The position numbers were made by a program, and so were the translations under genes. From Ulota crispa (taxonomy: Eukaryota; Streptophyta; Bryopsida; Orthotrichales; Orthotrichaceae), in assembly GCA_963920765.1 (NCBI GenBank), contig OY987243.1, forward strand, positions 30,007,060 through 30,071,059: a stretch of 64,000 bases of DNA, given 5' to 3'. Each line of letters starts with the position of its first letter. Position 1 is the first letter of the stretch. Under the pieces are notes generated by a model that saw only the letters and a list, made by a program, of their open reading frames with translations, was not told where the DNA came from and ran no database searches. Below, piece by piece: positions 11,573 through 24,148 of the stretch.

Positions 11573-12523
11573 TTAACCCCTAAACCACAATTGTTTGTCC
11601 AATAGAAAATTGAAAGATTAGGTAGGTTCCTCTAAAGTCAATTTTGGTAGATGTTTCTAAAATTTGGAGACAAGGTGCACACAATGAACTCCTTTGTGTG
11701 AAAAAAAACTTTGATTAGATGCTGGAGTAAAAAGTTATGTTACCCAAAAGAATTTGGGCACCTTGGGCAATTTGGGCATCTTTGGAGATTCTAATGCTAA
11801 AATTTTCATCAACTTTTGAAACTTGGCATGTATGTAACTAATAAAAATAATGCATATAATTGTCCAAAAAATAAAGTCTCACAAATCACAATCTAATAGG
11901 AGATCAAACTTTGTTAACTATGTCTGGGTGGTTTCAAGAAAAATTAAAATTTTCTAACTTCAAGCCCTATTATCTTGCAATCCATAAATTCAAAGTTCTT
12001 GAATTTTTTTTCACATATTTCAAATGTTAACCTCTAACTTTTCACTGTTCAATTTTCAAATTAAACACTTCCTCACTGCACAAGAAATTATCAAAAAATG
12101 ACTAATGTATTGCCAATTCACTTAACCTCCTTGCATTGCATGGTGATTTAGAATAAGTTAGATTCTATATTTGCTTTTGAAAATTTTCATGAGTGAACCT
12201 AACATTGTATACTTGTGAATGCTCAAAAGACTTGTTTTTGTGTAGAGAAAAAAAAATACTTTAGGAGGGCTCAAAGTTTGCTAACCTTGTTTTACAAGAA
12301 TGGAACAAAATTGTTTTTCTCACTTCAAACATTATAACCTTACAATCTATGCAGCCAAATGGGCTGAGTTTTTTTCTTCACACATTGCTTTACTTGTATA
12401 TTACACTTTTTTACAGTTGAAACTCAAAAACAAGTTTTTATTTTGAATTTTAAATAAACCATCAAAAAATGGCAATTTTGGTCTTATTTTTCTCTGCAAC
12501 ACCCTTTGGGCTTTTGGGGTTAA
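11573..12523. mobile_element. TTAA-flanked non-autonomous DNA element, E3
   Basis: The left end is TTAA then CCCCTAAACCAC; the right end is TTTTGGGG then TTAA. Length is 951 bp. A second copy (E3') begins near 18809 and ends at 43515, split by the 23-kb retroelement nest. Shared inner phrases include 'acaattgtttgt', 'taggttcct' and 'aaagtcaatttt' on the left, and 'gggctcaaagt' and 'catcaaaaaatggcaatttt' on the right. No transposase. Confidence 0.75.
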
Positions 12524-12929
12524 ACCCATTTGAATTGATGCTTGCAATAGAGCTGGCCATTTATACCAAAAATTCATAACATTTTTAAATTGGAGAACAC
12601 ATATTATAAATTTAAAATAGGAAATTAGTTTCAAGAAAAATTCTCATACAAAGTTGGTTTTCAACAATTTTTAGCTTCCACATTCAATGATCTTTTCAAA
12701 ATGAGAATGAAAGAGCTTTAGATTTTAGCTAGCTATAGAGGAGAGAAAAACAAGGAAATTGGCCAAGAAATGTGGCTTTGACAAGCTTGATCAACATTGG
12801 GTCATTTACAACAAAGGTGAAGTAAAGGGTAGTAAGCAAAAAGAATTGCTTTCATGGAATGAGGCTGAGTCAAGGTTTGACAAGGAGATACCTCTGCCCT
12901 TCAACTTCTAGGCAAGATTCTAAAATTTT
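12524..12929. other. Non-coding stretch
   Basis: AT-rich sequence between two TTAA-family pieces; nothing further recognised. Confidence 0.3.
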
Positions 12930-13165
12930 AGGTCTAGTGTAAAGAATGTGCCTATGCTATCCCTCAAGTAAACAAAACTACATATTCCATCATAACTATC
13001 TTTCTACAAATTGAAATGGTTTGTACTTTGTTGCAATGAAAAGCTACTCTTTGAGTATACATGTCTAATTTTTTGTGAAAAAATCATTCATTATTTTTAT
13101 AAGTACTAGCCTGCCCAAGATTTCTATTTTGCTAAAAAATGCTATATGGTTGTTTAGGGGTTATA
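12930..13165. mobile_element. Right-end fragment of an E1-type TTAA element
   Basis: Matches the last ~230 bases of E1 (shared 'aaaactacatat', 'aaaagctactc(t/c)ttg', 'ctgcccaa(a/g)att' and 'tttaggggtta'). No corresponding left end is found upstream, so it is a truncated copy. Confidence 0.5.
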
Positions 13166-14322
13166 TTGGAATGTTCTAATAATTGTTATGAATTTTGGAC
13201 TTTGGGCATGACCTTTGGGGGTTTACACTTTGGTTTTTCAAGTCAAGAGGTTGTGGAAGTTCATAACCAAGATTTTGGATTTTGAACTTGACCTTTGGAC
13301 GATTCACATCAAAATTGGTCAAAGGTTTCAAAAACTATATTTTATTTCCTACTTTCAACCCATTCCTTTAACCTCTCAACAAATTTTGACCACTCAATCC
13401 TAATGCCTCTTGACTTCATTAGTTGTAGTGTGAAGCGGCCCTTAATCTAAACTTCAAAATATATAACCATATACAACTCTTGGTCACACATCAACTTCTC
13501 CATAAGAAAGGAGACTCAAATTCCACTCAAGTTCTAATTGCATTCACAACATAAGAATACGTGACGTGATCCTACGTGATCTATTCATGTCATTGATGGG
13601 TTAGATAGACTTAGATGGATTGTTTATGGACCTCCTACCCTATACCGGATCATTGTAAATCCCCCAAAAATTAGAGAGCTTGTCTGCTTTAGGGGGTTTA
13701 GGCCCCCAAGGATGTCCATAGTCCGTACCCTGCCAGGACCCCTGATTGAGGGGAGCTATCATAGTTTGGACCAAGAGCACCCTCATTGCAACTCAGTACA
13801 TTAACACAGAAAAAGTACTTCGGGTCCATTTGGTACTTTAGGGTTTAAGGAACCCAATTGTACAAACTACATGTGTCCCGGCTAATAGTTGGTGAACCAA
13901 TTACAAGCCATGTTTTTGGTTTTTGTTAGAATATGGTACAAGACTCCATCACAAGCTAACGGCGGTTTACACTACATCCCACGTTCCAACTTTGCAACTC
14001 TTTGCTCAACATCAATTCCCAACTTTGTTGAATCGTAAACGGGTAAAAATATAAAATTTAACCAAGCAAAAGGTTTGAGTGTTTTATGCAAAAAAAAATT
14101 GAATTTAGCTCCCATGTTGGGCTTCTGTTTTTGTTGCTCCTAACTCTGGAGTAAAGCCCCACTTTGTTACCTCCAAAACTTTAAAAAAAGATTGCCTTGA
14201 GTAAACAAGGACTTAAAACAATGTGGAGCTATAAGTCCAGACTTTTATTTCTTCATCAATCAAATTTTAAGATTTCGTTGTTACTTGGAATTTGAGAGTT
14301 GAGATACAAAATACATTAGTAT
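13166..14322. other. Non-coding stretch
   Basis: Includes an internal diverged ~60-bp duplication near 13190-13310 ('ttttggactttgggcatgacctttgg' versus 'ttttggattttgaacttgacctttgg', each quoted only in part). A slightly GC-richer patch lies at 13640-13800. No gene or element boundary supported. Confidence 0.3.
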
Positions 14323-14455
14323 CATTGCAAGAAAAATTTGTCCCAAACAACTACTCCACAATGATTGCAAATGTCCACAATGTGTCAATTATAATCATTA
14401 TGGACATTTGCAATTGTGATGGACTAGTCATTTAAGACACATTTTCCTTGTAATG
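14323..14455. mobile_element. CACTA-type MITE (copy 2)
   Basis: A 133-bp inverted-repeat unit begins CATTGCAAGAAAAATTTG and ends with complementary CAnATTTTCCTTGTAATG. The duplication is tat on both sides (14320-14322 and 14456-14458). The first bases have drifted from CACTA, but stem layout, size and 3-bp target match the copies at 7-141 and 47330-47470. Confidence 0.75.
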
Positions 14456-14728
14456 TATATGCAACACCTAAGCTTAGTGGTGATTGATTTGGCTTCATAC
14501 TATTGTCAGATAAAACATAGGATGCAAAATTGAGCTTTGTGATGGTTAATGTTACATCAAAAACATCAAGACTAGAACTTCTACAGGAAGATTGAAAAAC
14601 TAGCTAGCTAGTTTTCAAATGTGAGCATAGAATCTTGGGTAATCAAGCACGTTATTGAAGATTCCTTCTTCTAAATTTGGGATAAGGTTGAACTTTGAAA
14701 ATCTTCCAAACCTCTGAAATCATTTTGG

Positions 14729-15648
14729 TCAACCCCTAAAGGCCCAAGCAACCCACTTTGGGCTTTAAGAGAACTTGGGCAGGCTCTATTGACTTCATAA
14801 TTTGGAAAATTTTCATGAATTTTTCAGGATGGATGCTACTCATCATAATCTACATGTGAAGCTTTATTTCATGTCATTCCAATAAGTATTGTAAAAGGTA
14901 TAAGGTTTTTTCAATTTCAATGTCAAATTGGGCAGCAAAAAAATTATTTTTTATTTTTTATTTTTATATTTTTATATAATTGTATAGAATGATACCTACT
15001 CAAAAAAAATTGAATCACTCAATTCCAAATATTGAGGTAAGAGTTACAAGGAGTTTTCTTTTGCGGGCAATAAAGGTAGGAAGAGGGTAGAAAAAACATA
15101 TAAAATTATTTTTTACTCTCAATCTTGAAAATTTTCAAATGAAAATGAAAATTAAAGTTACTAATTATCTATTAGAGCATTCTCACCATTGGGATTGACA
15201 ATTTTCAAATTCTTCCAAAACTTATTAGCATATAAGTTACATCTTTCATTCATCAAAACCTTTTACTTTACAATTTTTGTAAAAATGAATCCAAATTTTT
15301 TTGGTTTAATTTTTTTATATATGCCTTCAACCCATTTTCCAACATATTGCAAAAAGTGTACAAGAAATACAACATATGTGTTTTTCTCTAAAGAGTTTGA
15401 AAAACAAAATTTCACCTTCTAGAAGGATTAGAAAAGTCTACATTTTGAAATTTAGGCACATTGATCTTGCAATTGGTGGGGATATTCATTCTAAAATTTG
15501 GAATAATGTACTTGTGCAAGTCAACTAAAGGATCCTATGGTTGGATCTGTGAAAAAATAAGTTTCAATGAATATTTTGACCCTAATTTGGGGATTAGTAT
15601 TTTGAAGCAGTTTTGGGCCTCTAAACATGAAAGAATTTTAGAGGTTAA
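14729..15648. mobile_element. TTAA-flanked non-autonomous DNA element, E4
   Basis: The left end is tcaa (a drifted TTAA) then CCCCTAAAGGCCCAAGC; the right end is TTTTAGAGG then TTAA. Length is 920 bp. It aligns end to end with E4' at 44292-45207, including 'aacccactttggg', 'ggatggatgctactcatcat', 'ttgcgggcaataaaggtagg' and 'agagcattctcaccattggg'. No transposase frame. Confidence 0.8.
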
Positions 15649-16821
15649 TGAGCCTTTCCTTTGCCACAAATTTGCATGTAGTTACCGAACGGGCGCCAAA
15701 GGGTATTTTTTAATGAGAAGCTACCTTGAATCTATTTTGCAAAGTATCAAGTGGTGTACTTAGTTGCATTGAAAATGATTTTAGGTCACCTCCTCTTGGG
15801 TAATCTGGATTATTAGACACTCGAAGTAAATGAATACATGTGTTCCAACCCCCCAACACTAGTTTTCCGTTTGCTCAAATTTTGAGCCCACGTTAGTTTT
15901 GAGCACATAATAGTTTTGCACTTCCACTAATTTTCTGTCCACACTACATGTGAAAAGTAAGTTTTACAAAGAAAACGGAAGAAGTTGAGTGTTTGTTTCC
16001 CTTACTAGAAAAGCTATTTAGGTCTTTTCCAAACAACTGGACAAAATTTCATTGATAAGGTAAACTATAAAGCAAACCTTTTCAGTCCAAATTGGAATTG
16101 GCAAGAATTGAAATTTTTATTTCCTTGAAACCCAACATTAAATTTTACAAAAGAAATCAAAGATCAGCCAAATACATTAGATGCTATCCTTGTTAGGTAA
16201 GCCCATCCTTATTTCTTATGATTTTATTTGGCAAGCTCCATTCCATAAGTGACGCGAGGTTTCAATTTTGCCCACCCGTTACAATGAGGACCTTGGTGTA
16301 GTACTTGTACAAAAACTGTATGTTACAAAATTCTTTGAATTCACCAAGAAATGACTCATTTGTAAACTCTAACATGGTGTTCTAGGTAAATTATGATACT
16401 TTAGCCATGATGATTTATTGAAAACATTGAAAAGTAGAAGATAAATAACTCCAACCTCTGTCGTAGGTTGGCGTACCTAAGGGTATGTTCATCAGAAAGT
16501 ATCACGTTCCATTTCATGAGTATTCAATACAAATGAGCACTTGATGGTTAGAATGCAACCACATCGAAGTTAAAAATTCAGATAGAAGAGGAAGCAAAGT
16601 TTTTCGAAGGCATATTTCTTGCAAAAACTGGAGATTCCTCAAGCGAAATTAAGTTTTTTTGTAAGAAAATAAAATATAAAGAGTGCCTAACAAAGTGCAA
16701 GCATGGGCTCTTGCATGAGAAAAAAATAAAGGAAAAAGAAAAAAACAAATATGCCTTAAATAGGTGTCAAAAAATTAGTTTTTTCATATGGAAAGAGTGG
16801 ACAAAAATTTGTATTTAACTA
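15649..16821. other. Non-coding stretch
   Basis: Short open frames only; no recognisable protein, RNA or repeat boundary. Confidence 0.3.
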
Positions 16822-17404
16822 CTCCCTCTGTCTCATTATAAAGTTCCAAAAAACTTCTTCCATGAGGGATTAACTATATTTTTAGTCATTTTGCTAGTGA
16901 CAAATGCATTCTAGAATCAATATACCACCTACCAAATATTTGCAAAATCTCAAGTTTTTATGATGGCATTTAGACATCCAAATTTCATGCAAAAAGTATC
17001 ATATTTGTGCATAGTTTGTGAAGGCTGCCGGCTCCTCATTATTTTAGTCTTTGTACTAATGACACATGCATTCTAGAATTAATGTACCATTTACCAAATG
17101 TGTGCAAATCTCCAACTTTGATGTTGTCCTTTGGACACCCAAATTCCATGCAAAAAGTATCATATTTGTACATGTTGCTAGCTCCTCATTATTGATGATT
17201 TAAAGATTAGTAGCAACAATGGTACCTCATATGGGCAAGACCAAGCTTGTTGGGAGAGGAATGCTCTTTAATTGCTTAACTTGCCTCAATGAGACCATTG
17301 AACATGACAAATGCTTTCTCAATAATTGAAAGCAGCAAAAGGGAACTTTTTTAGTGGGACAAGAACTAGTCCTAATTTGGAGTTTTATATTGGGACAGAG
17401 GGAG
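16822..17404. mobile_element. Stowaway-like (Tc1/mariner) element
   Basis: It begins CTCCCTCTGTCTCATTATAAA and ends with complementary TTTATATTGGGACAGAGGGAG. The flanking dinucleotide is TA on both sides (16820-16821 and 17405-17406). CTCCCTC(C/T)GT ends with a TA target define plant Stowaway MITEs. At 583 bp it is long for the group. The interior holds a direct duplication of about 160 bp (near 16882-17042 and 17043-17190, shared 'gcattctagaat' and 'catgcaaaaagtatcat'). Confidence 0.85.
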
Positions 17405-17799
17405 TACAAATTATACCAAGCTTTAAAACTCTATCATTCGTTTTTTTTATCTTATATTTTTTCTTTATCTTTTTTGTTTTTGTTTTTTTAAAATTTTCTT
17501 TCGCTTCTTCATTTAGTTTGATTTTCTTTCCTCAATCAGTTTTCTTTTTTTCTTTTCCTACAGCACGAGTTTGGGAGAGACTTATGCATCACCTGTCCAT
17601 TCTAGAGCACATTCAAATACACATTTTGGGTTTTTCATATTCAAAAAGCCAAGAAAAGAAGAAGAGTTGCAGTTCATTTCATTGTAGATACATTCAAGTG
17701 ATGACCAATAGGAACATCTACTAGAATACATGTTTTTACTTCTTTTTAAAAACCTTTCTCCATATGACAAGTACGCCCCTCTTATTTCTGAACTATTCG
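17405..17799. other. Pyrimidine-rich stretch
   Basis: 17430-17560 is T-rich with runs of six to nine T, ending in an acceptor-like ttttcctacag. No exon I can recognise follows it. An open plus-strand frame across it is a composition effect. Confidence 0.35.
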
Positions 17800-18180
17800 T
17801 TAACCCCTGAACGTCACATGGGCTCTGGAGATACGATTCCAAATACGATCGCTACAAGTATTTAGAAGTTGGAATTAGCTAGAAATTAAGTGTTAAGGTA
17901 AGAGGTTCTAATTGCGGTCAAGTTCTAATTGCGATCAGGCTCTATTTGCGAGCAGCTCTAGGAATATCTGACATTTTACAAGAAATATCTATGATTGTCA
18001 TTGATGAGTTAGGTAAGCTTAGCATAGCCTAGTCACAATTAGAACCTCTTACCTTACAACCATATATATTGAAGGGTTGTATGATGGGGGATGCATAATT
18101 TTTTTTGGAAAGCCCTTAGAATAACTCAAACACGTCCGTATATATGGTTGCAAAGGGCTTTTGTGCTGTTCAAGGGTTAA
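17800..18180. mobile_element. TTAA-flanked MITE, E7, with internal hairpin
   Basis: The left end is TTAA then CCCCTGAACGTCACA; the right end, read inward, is TTAA then CCCTTGAACAGCACA. The ends match at most positions, and the element is 381 bp. The interior carries a second inverted repeat (17892 and 18060 as outer bases) of about 28 bp, 'aaggtaagaggttctaattg' and its complement. No coding sequence. Confidence 0.75.
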
Positions 18181-18334
18181 AGCCCTTATTGAGAGTTGCT
18201 TTGATTGGGTGTGCTATCACATAACTCTTGTAAATGACATAATTGCAAAAAAACAATCAATTCTCTAGAATTCACAAGGTAGATAAGACCCATCTAATCA
18301 ATGTTTGAGGAAAACGGTATTTTGTATATAATTA

Positions 18335-18760
18335 GAGCATCCCCAATGTAATCGGAACATTGGCACGGGAAACCCTGTCAAACCGTTTGTCTACAGTTCA
18401 CTTACAAAGCAAGGCCATTTCCCACCTTCCTAGTCCCCACTATAAAAAAGTTATGACACTCACTAAACACAATTTTTAAATTATTTATGCCTTTTTAAAG
18501 TGTTTATGTGAAGAGATTCATGTCAGAATTATCAAAAATTGCTTGAAATTGCATTAGAGTCATAGAATCAAACACTCTAGAGTGATATGCAAGACTCTCC
18601 AAACAATGCAAATATGCAAGGGAGGGGCTCTTGCATGGGGAGCCATGAAAATTAGAGTTGCAAGTACTTGTTGCATTAGAGCCCTGATTTTCACTCAAGT
18701 TAGGCATAACAATCAGTAAAAAGAATTTAGTGCCTTGTTACGGCTCCGTTGGAGATGCTC
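18335..18760. mobile_element. PIF/Harbinger-like (Tourist-type) MITE
   Basis: Starts GAGCATCCCCAATG and ends with complementary cGTTGGAGATGCTC, with tta duplicated on both sides (18332-18334 and 18761-18763). Length is 426 bp, non-coding. The GAGCATCTCCAA-type end is common in plant MITEs. Confidence 0.8.
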
Positions 18761-20345
18761 TTAGCTTGTTGAAATTGTAAAAAACTTGGTTAAATTTAAA
18801 ATTATCCATTCACCCCTAAAGGACAATTGTTTGTTGAACAAACAATTGAAAATCTGGCTAGGTTCCTACAAAGTCAATTTTAGATGTATGTTTCTGAAAT
18901 TTGTTGACAATGTGCATATAATGTATATGCTTTTAAGAAGAAAAAAAACATTTAATCAGATGCCTAAGTTGAAAGTAACAATGTTTGAAAAAAATGCAAA
19001 TTGCTTGGGCAACATGGAGCAAATAGAGTGTAATGAAGAAAAAACCTATCCAAAGTTAGCTTCAATAGTAGTCTTGGTGGGGGTTTGGGTGAGGATATGT
19101 GAGTGCTCAAACCTCCCCCTCAAGAAGTAAGTGCAAGCACAACCGGGTTTTAACAAAACTAGGAAATGAGCTATAATAGCAAGAGGGTGGGTTTGGTTGT
19201 AGATTTCCAACTAAAGATGCCTTCGAAGCAATGGATCTTTACTAACAAGCCTACAACATACAATGATGAGCAAAGAAGAGGACAATCTACTTAGTATTTC
19301 TTACACTTGATTTTGTAGTTAATTGAAGTGGGGACGTGAGTAATCATACCTTGTCATGGGGATTCACATACCCTACGTCTTGCTCGTGAATGGCCTCCAT
19401 TCCTTCGTGATATGGTGATGCTGGATTAATGTGTAATGACTCTATTCTAGGGACAAATAATTACAACACTCTAGGGGTTTGGTGATTCTTCCTGTATGAT
19501 TGGACCGGTTTGGGTTATTGAATTGTGACAAATAACCACAACATAAACCGGCATGTATACTTGAGGGTCAAGGATTATCTTAATCCATTGGTACTCGAGA
19601 ATCAAGGATTATCCAAATCCCTTGGTGAGTTGTCAATGCATTCAAAATGCCAGAGGCTAACTCCTTTCCTAGCTACTTGTGACGACCTTAAATTCAGAAA
19701 AAGAGAGCTATTCCTATTTTATAGATATTAGCTAACCTCTTTTGTAAATTTTTTTTGTTTTCTTGAACCGGAAACATGAAACTTAATAGAGGAATACGGT
19801 TAGTATCCTATAGACATGCTGGATGGGATAAAACGGTTAAGAAAGAACTTTTTGGTTCCCATCTTAACCGGATTGTCAACCAAAAATTAGGACCAGAATT
19901 TGGAGTTATCAAGTCTGAGCAGTGTGAATAGTATCGGAGGTAATTGAGATGTACACCGGGCACTAATTACCTTTATAAAAAACTTAGGTGGGATTCTTAA
20001 AACATTCCTAATATCCAATGATTATATGCAACGGCCTTTTTAAATGACCCTAATCATTAGTCCAGGCAGTAACTACGTAGGGTTAGGCGGGAACAGCCAT
20101 ATTCCCGCCCCTCACTTATTTTGTTCCCTCTTTCTTTCTCCTACGCACTTTTGCTTTTCCTTCTCCTCTCAAGAGCTTGTGTGAGATTGGCTTTGTGATA
20201 GTTCACGTTGTAGTTCTTCCTTTTTCGAGTGTCAAGATTGTCAGGATTGTCAGGATTGTCAGGAACAATGGAGAGGACCGGACAAGCGATAGCTCTTAGA
20301 TCGATTTAGCCGGAGATACCTCAGGACCCTAAAGAGAGAGCAAAC

Positions 20346-20624
20346 TTGGAAGAGGACTTGAAGAAAATGGGGTGCTTAGGGTTGATTAACGTACCCTGGA
20401 ATCTAAGGGACGAGGAGGTTGTGAGGGAGTTACAGAAGAAATCCTCTAGCAAGTGGCTTGGCACCGTGAGAGCTAACCCGGATAGTTGGATCCTTGAGGT
20501 GTGGAGTGAGGTTTACGGGTTTAGCAAGAAGGGGAGCGGATTAGCTAATTGGACTGACATGTACGCTAAGGGGAAATTCTGTAATACACCTGACCCTCAT
20601 AACGGTCTCGGTCTCAGATTGTAA
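20346..20624 (+). other. Open reading stretch inside relic B, unidentified
   Basis: A 92-codon open stretch with balanced, protein-like composition. It includes GLINVPWNLRDEEVVREL and a Trp-rich patch (SWILEVWSEVYGFSKKG). It is GC-richer than the flanks. It sits near the 5' side of relic B, where a gag-like frame would be expected, but no Gag motif is recognised. Treated as part of a fossil element. Confidence 0.4.
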
Positions 20625-21136
20625 AGTCCGAAGGGATAGGAGAGTATTAGAGTTCCTGGTCTCCATTCTACTTCCCAAGTATCATATTTACCTCACCCTC
20701 ACCTTTGCCAACACCATATTTGATGCGCTGTTAGGAGAGTTTTTGGTGAACTGGGGGGGTAGTAATCGGAAAAGTCGTGGAAAAACTGGTCAAAGGGTTA
20801 GGAAACACCAAGCCTTCCACACTGTCCCCTTTTTTCTTTCACCTCTACTCTTACAACGATTTGTTGAGAAACCAAGAGCGCCTCTAATGGAAGAAAGTAG
20901 AGGTGATGAGGGTAAATAACATTACCTCGAAACCAGAACCATAACCGGAACCGAAAGAGAATAAATACAAAGAAGACTTGGATGAAGAGACACCAAATGT
21001 CAAGGTAGCCAGCGAAGTCCGTGTGAAAGAGAAGGAGCCCGCTAAACCTTTTGGGGTTTCTAAACCAGAAGTCTAAGAGAAATTTAAGCCAAATCTTATT
21101 TCTGAGATTATAAGGGAGCTGGGAGAAATCCAGCGA

Positions 21137-21766
21137 ATGATACACTTCTACCATGAGCACAACAGGAACATGCACAAGCTCCTAAGAGGGGCTTCACAGC
21201 AGGATATGATTGCCAAGGTGAAGAATTTAATTGAACTCAAAACCTCGAGGCAATCTGAGGTGGACAAGCTAGCTCGGCAGGTGAAGGATTTGCAGGGCAA
21301 GCTGAGGGAAGAGAGTGAAGGAAACAAGGCGGCTCGTGACGCCAACATGGAGATTGCTAAACTCATATGTTTCATTAGGAATTTGAGCAACGTGGTGAAC
21401 AAGGCAAAGCTCTATGACGCAGAAGTCTTGAAGGAAGGGTTGCAAGTTGGGGCCAAGGTGGTTGCAGTGGTGGTGGAGTACGGAATGGCGATGGAGGTGA
21501 TGCTGCTGGAGATGAGGAGTTTCTTGGCAGGTCTTAGAACCCGTCAAGGTACGGGTGAAAGATCCATAGTGACGACCCCGACATCTGGTCGTTTACCCAA
21601 CAAGATTGATTTGGGTGCTGAAGAGGAGAAGTCAGTATCTGGATTCCAAGATCAAAGCCAAGATCTGACTATATTAGAAGATCAAGCTTTAAAATGGGTT
21701 TTTAGTCCGGTGAAACGGAAGCTCACATTCAAGCGTTGTCCTGATGGAGATTCCTCCATCATGTAA
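21137..21766 (+). other. Open reading stretch inside relic B, coiled-coil-like
   Basis: About 209 codons are open. Residues about 15-75 are heptad-like and charged (KVKNLIELKTSRQSEVDKLA and following), typical of a coiled coil. The tail is Ser/Asp-rich. It is the longest open stretch in the window outside the gypsy relic. No family recognised. It could be a structural (gag-like) or accessory product of the relic, or a captured gene piece. Confidence 0.45.
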
Positions 21767-21827
21767 ACACTTGTTATTTATTTATGTTTGTGTTGATTTC
21801 AATAAATCAACAATTGAGGCAAAAAGG

Positions 21828-22080
21828 GTGGTCGTGGTAAAGACCACGGTTTGGTGACAGCGCAGCGGCCATAGATTCCAATGCGCTGCGCCGTTTTGTC
21901 ACATGCACAGCTCCGGGGGGTAGGTAGCGGGTTGGCTGGGCCAATTTCCTGCCTTACTAGCCGCCATCACCGCTCGACGAGTTCAATGGAATTCAAACCC
22001 GGACCGGCGGGCGGCCAGAGACGACCGCTTTTCCAGTCAACCAAGTTCACGACTTGGCAATCAAAGACAAGCGTTTAACG
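21828..22080. repeat. GC-rich hairpins and possible tRNA-like sequence
   Basis: GTGGTC...GACCAC (about 21828-21850) and TGACAGCGCAGCG...CGCTGCGCCG...TGTCA (about 21856-21902) form two strong stem-loops. On the minus strand of 21980-22070, TGGTTGACTGG and GGGTTTGAATTCC resemble A and B boxes of a tRNA-derived SINE. The resemblance is loose. The patch is strikingly GC-rich for this window. Confidence 0.35.
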
Positions 22081-22379
22081 CTATTATATGCTCGCAAAGG
22101 CACGTGGCCACTTTACGATGGTGTTTATTTTGTAATTTAATCATTTTCATATGTTTATCTAGATATTTTGGAAGGCTTATATATTTTGCTTTTGTTTAAA
22201 TAAAAATACTAAGGATTTAGAAGTCAATGAAAAAAGTGTGAAAGAAAAAAAATTTTGGCATCTATGATGGGGTTAGGATAAGGAGGAGCATGGGCTGATG
22301 TGCCTCACCTCCCTACTTTAGATATGGTCGAAATTATGAAAAAAAAGATTCTTTAGTTGTTGGAAGTTAGTGTATGAGT

Positions 22380-23280
22380 GTTGGTGAGAAGAAGGGGAAA
22401 AATCTCGAAACTTTGATGTGAGATTTTTTTTCTGTGTATACATGATTTTGCATTTAAATTTAAGAAGATTGTTCCTTGTGTGATTACCTTTCCAAAATAA
22501 GTTTGCAAGTTTGATTTGGAGTTGTGATGCAAAAGTTATGAGTGTTTGAATTTTGGAGTCAAAAAGCCAAACTATGAAGAAAAGCTGAGACTTTGACAAG
22601 CCATAACTTATGATTTGTATATCATTTTGCAACAAGATTTGGAGGGAGTATTTATCTTAGTATTGGATTTTTAGAAAGTCCTTAAACTTGAGGTTTGAAG
22701 CTTGAACGAGAAAGTTATGGAAGTGTGAAGGTTTGGAGGTGGCTGCCCTTTTGTTAGGAGAAGGCCGAGACTTTGAAGAGCTACAACTTTTAGACAGTAT
22801 GAAATTTCTTTTCAGATTTTTAGAAGTGATAGTTTGTTGTCATAGCTTTCCAAATTGTCTTTAATCATTTCATTTGGAGTTTTATTGAAGAAGTTATAGT
22901 GGGTAGAAGTTGGAGGTTTGCGTGCTCTGTAAAAAATTGAGATCAATACTTTGATTGACTAGAGCTTTTGGACAGAGTTTTATTTTGAAGTGAAAATTTT
23001 ATGGATTGTAGCCGGTGATATCATTTTTCTAATTTGATATCACGTTTCTATGGGTGATGTATAAAACAAAAGTTATAGAGGTTTATAGAGGCAATATTTA
23101 GTTTGTAAGGAGGAAGAAGAGCTTCTACTTTGAATCCACATAACTTTTGGACAGTATCTTAGATTGACTTGAAATTTGAAGGAATGTTAGAAGATTAGAA
23201 GAGCTTTTCAAATTGCTATTATATTTAGCATTTGAATCTTTGAGCCATCTGTGGCACTAGATAGAAGGTCGCTGCTTTTC
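22380..23280. repeat. Degenerate tandem repeat, period about 170-185 bp
   Basis: A phrase of the type 'gag(a/c)ctttga(a/c)...ataacttttggacagtat' recurs near 22390, 22585, 22766, 22940 and 23110. The five units are diverged and lie within relic B. No coding role. Confidence 0.6.
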
Positions 23281-23887
23281 TAGGACTTATTATTTGTGAT
23301 TTTCCCCATTGTTTTTTATTAAAACATGAAGACTTGAAGACATAAAGATTTCAAGAGGAATGTTTTGGATTTATTTTTTATGTATGTGTGAGATGTGGTT
23401 TTGTTATTCCTAGCCGGTTTTGGAGGCTCGTTTGTTAATTCATTTCCATTCTGTTTTGTAAACCTTGTTGCGGGCAGTTTGGGTTAAACCAAATTTAACC
23501 CCATTTATTGTCGTGGTGACGAAGTGGGATTGATCACCCACATGGTCGAGACTTGCTCTGTTCTCACGATCTGGAGTTTTGGTCAGCAGATCGTGAATTT
23601 GATTTTAGGATCTCGTCATACGAACGGCAACTTGTGTCTGCTGTCCCGATCTATCCGTCTCGTATCCAGTGGGCTCTTATCCCTACTTTGACCCTTATAC
23701 CCTTAGAGCCAGCCACATGATAGGTCAACGGAAGACTGAAGATTGAAGATTTGAAGAGAAGATCAAGATTGAAAACGATTTTAGTTGGCAACGCACGATC
23801 GCAGCAAGGCACCCTGCGTGTTCCCAAGGCGCGCTCCTCTCAACCTGACAGCGTACCAGGGAGTCATTTTCTCTGGACAAGAGCAAA

Positions 23888-24148
23888 GTGTCTCCGATCA
23901 CAATCGATGTTTTGGATGACTCTCCTTCTGAGGCAACAACAAGTGAAGGAGAGACACCCGAATTCTCAGAATGTTCGGCGAGTTTGGATTCCTCCGGTGA
24001 TTTTGATCCTGAAGCATCCAGGATTGTCAAGCAAGATACCCGAATGACCAAGGGTAAGACTCCTGCAAAGGGTAAGGGCGCAAGCGGAAGTCGGATGCTG
24101 CCAACGCGGAGGGCAGTGTCTACTTTTCAGAAGAAGAAGAAGACCTAG
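23888..24148 (+). other. Open reading stretch inside relic B, Ser/Asp-rich with basic tail
   Basis: 86 codons. The first half is acidic and Ser-rich (DVLDDSPSEATTSEGETPEF); the last 35 residues are Lys/Arg-rich, ending FQKKKKT. It resembles a low-complexity tail and matches no family I know. Overlapping open frames on both strands here lower confidence. Confidence 0.3.

Noticed and set aside
17326-17724. A 132-codon plus-strand protein
   Set aside because: Mostly Phe/Ser from a polypyrimidine stretch overlapping the end of the Stowaway-like element.
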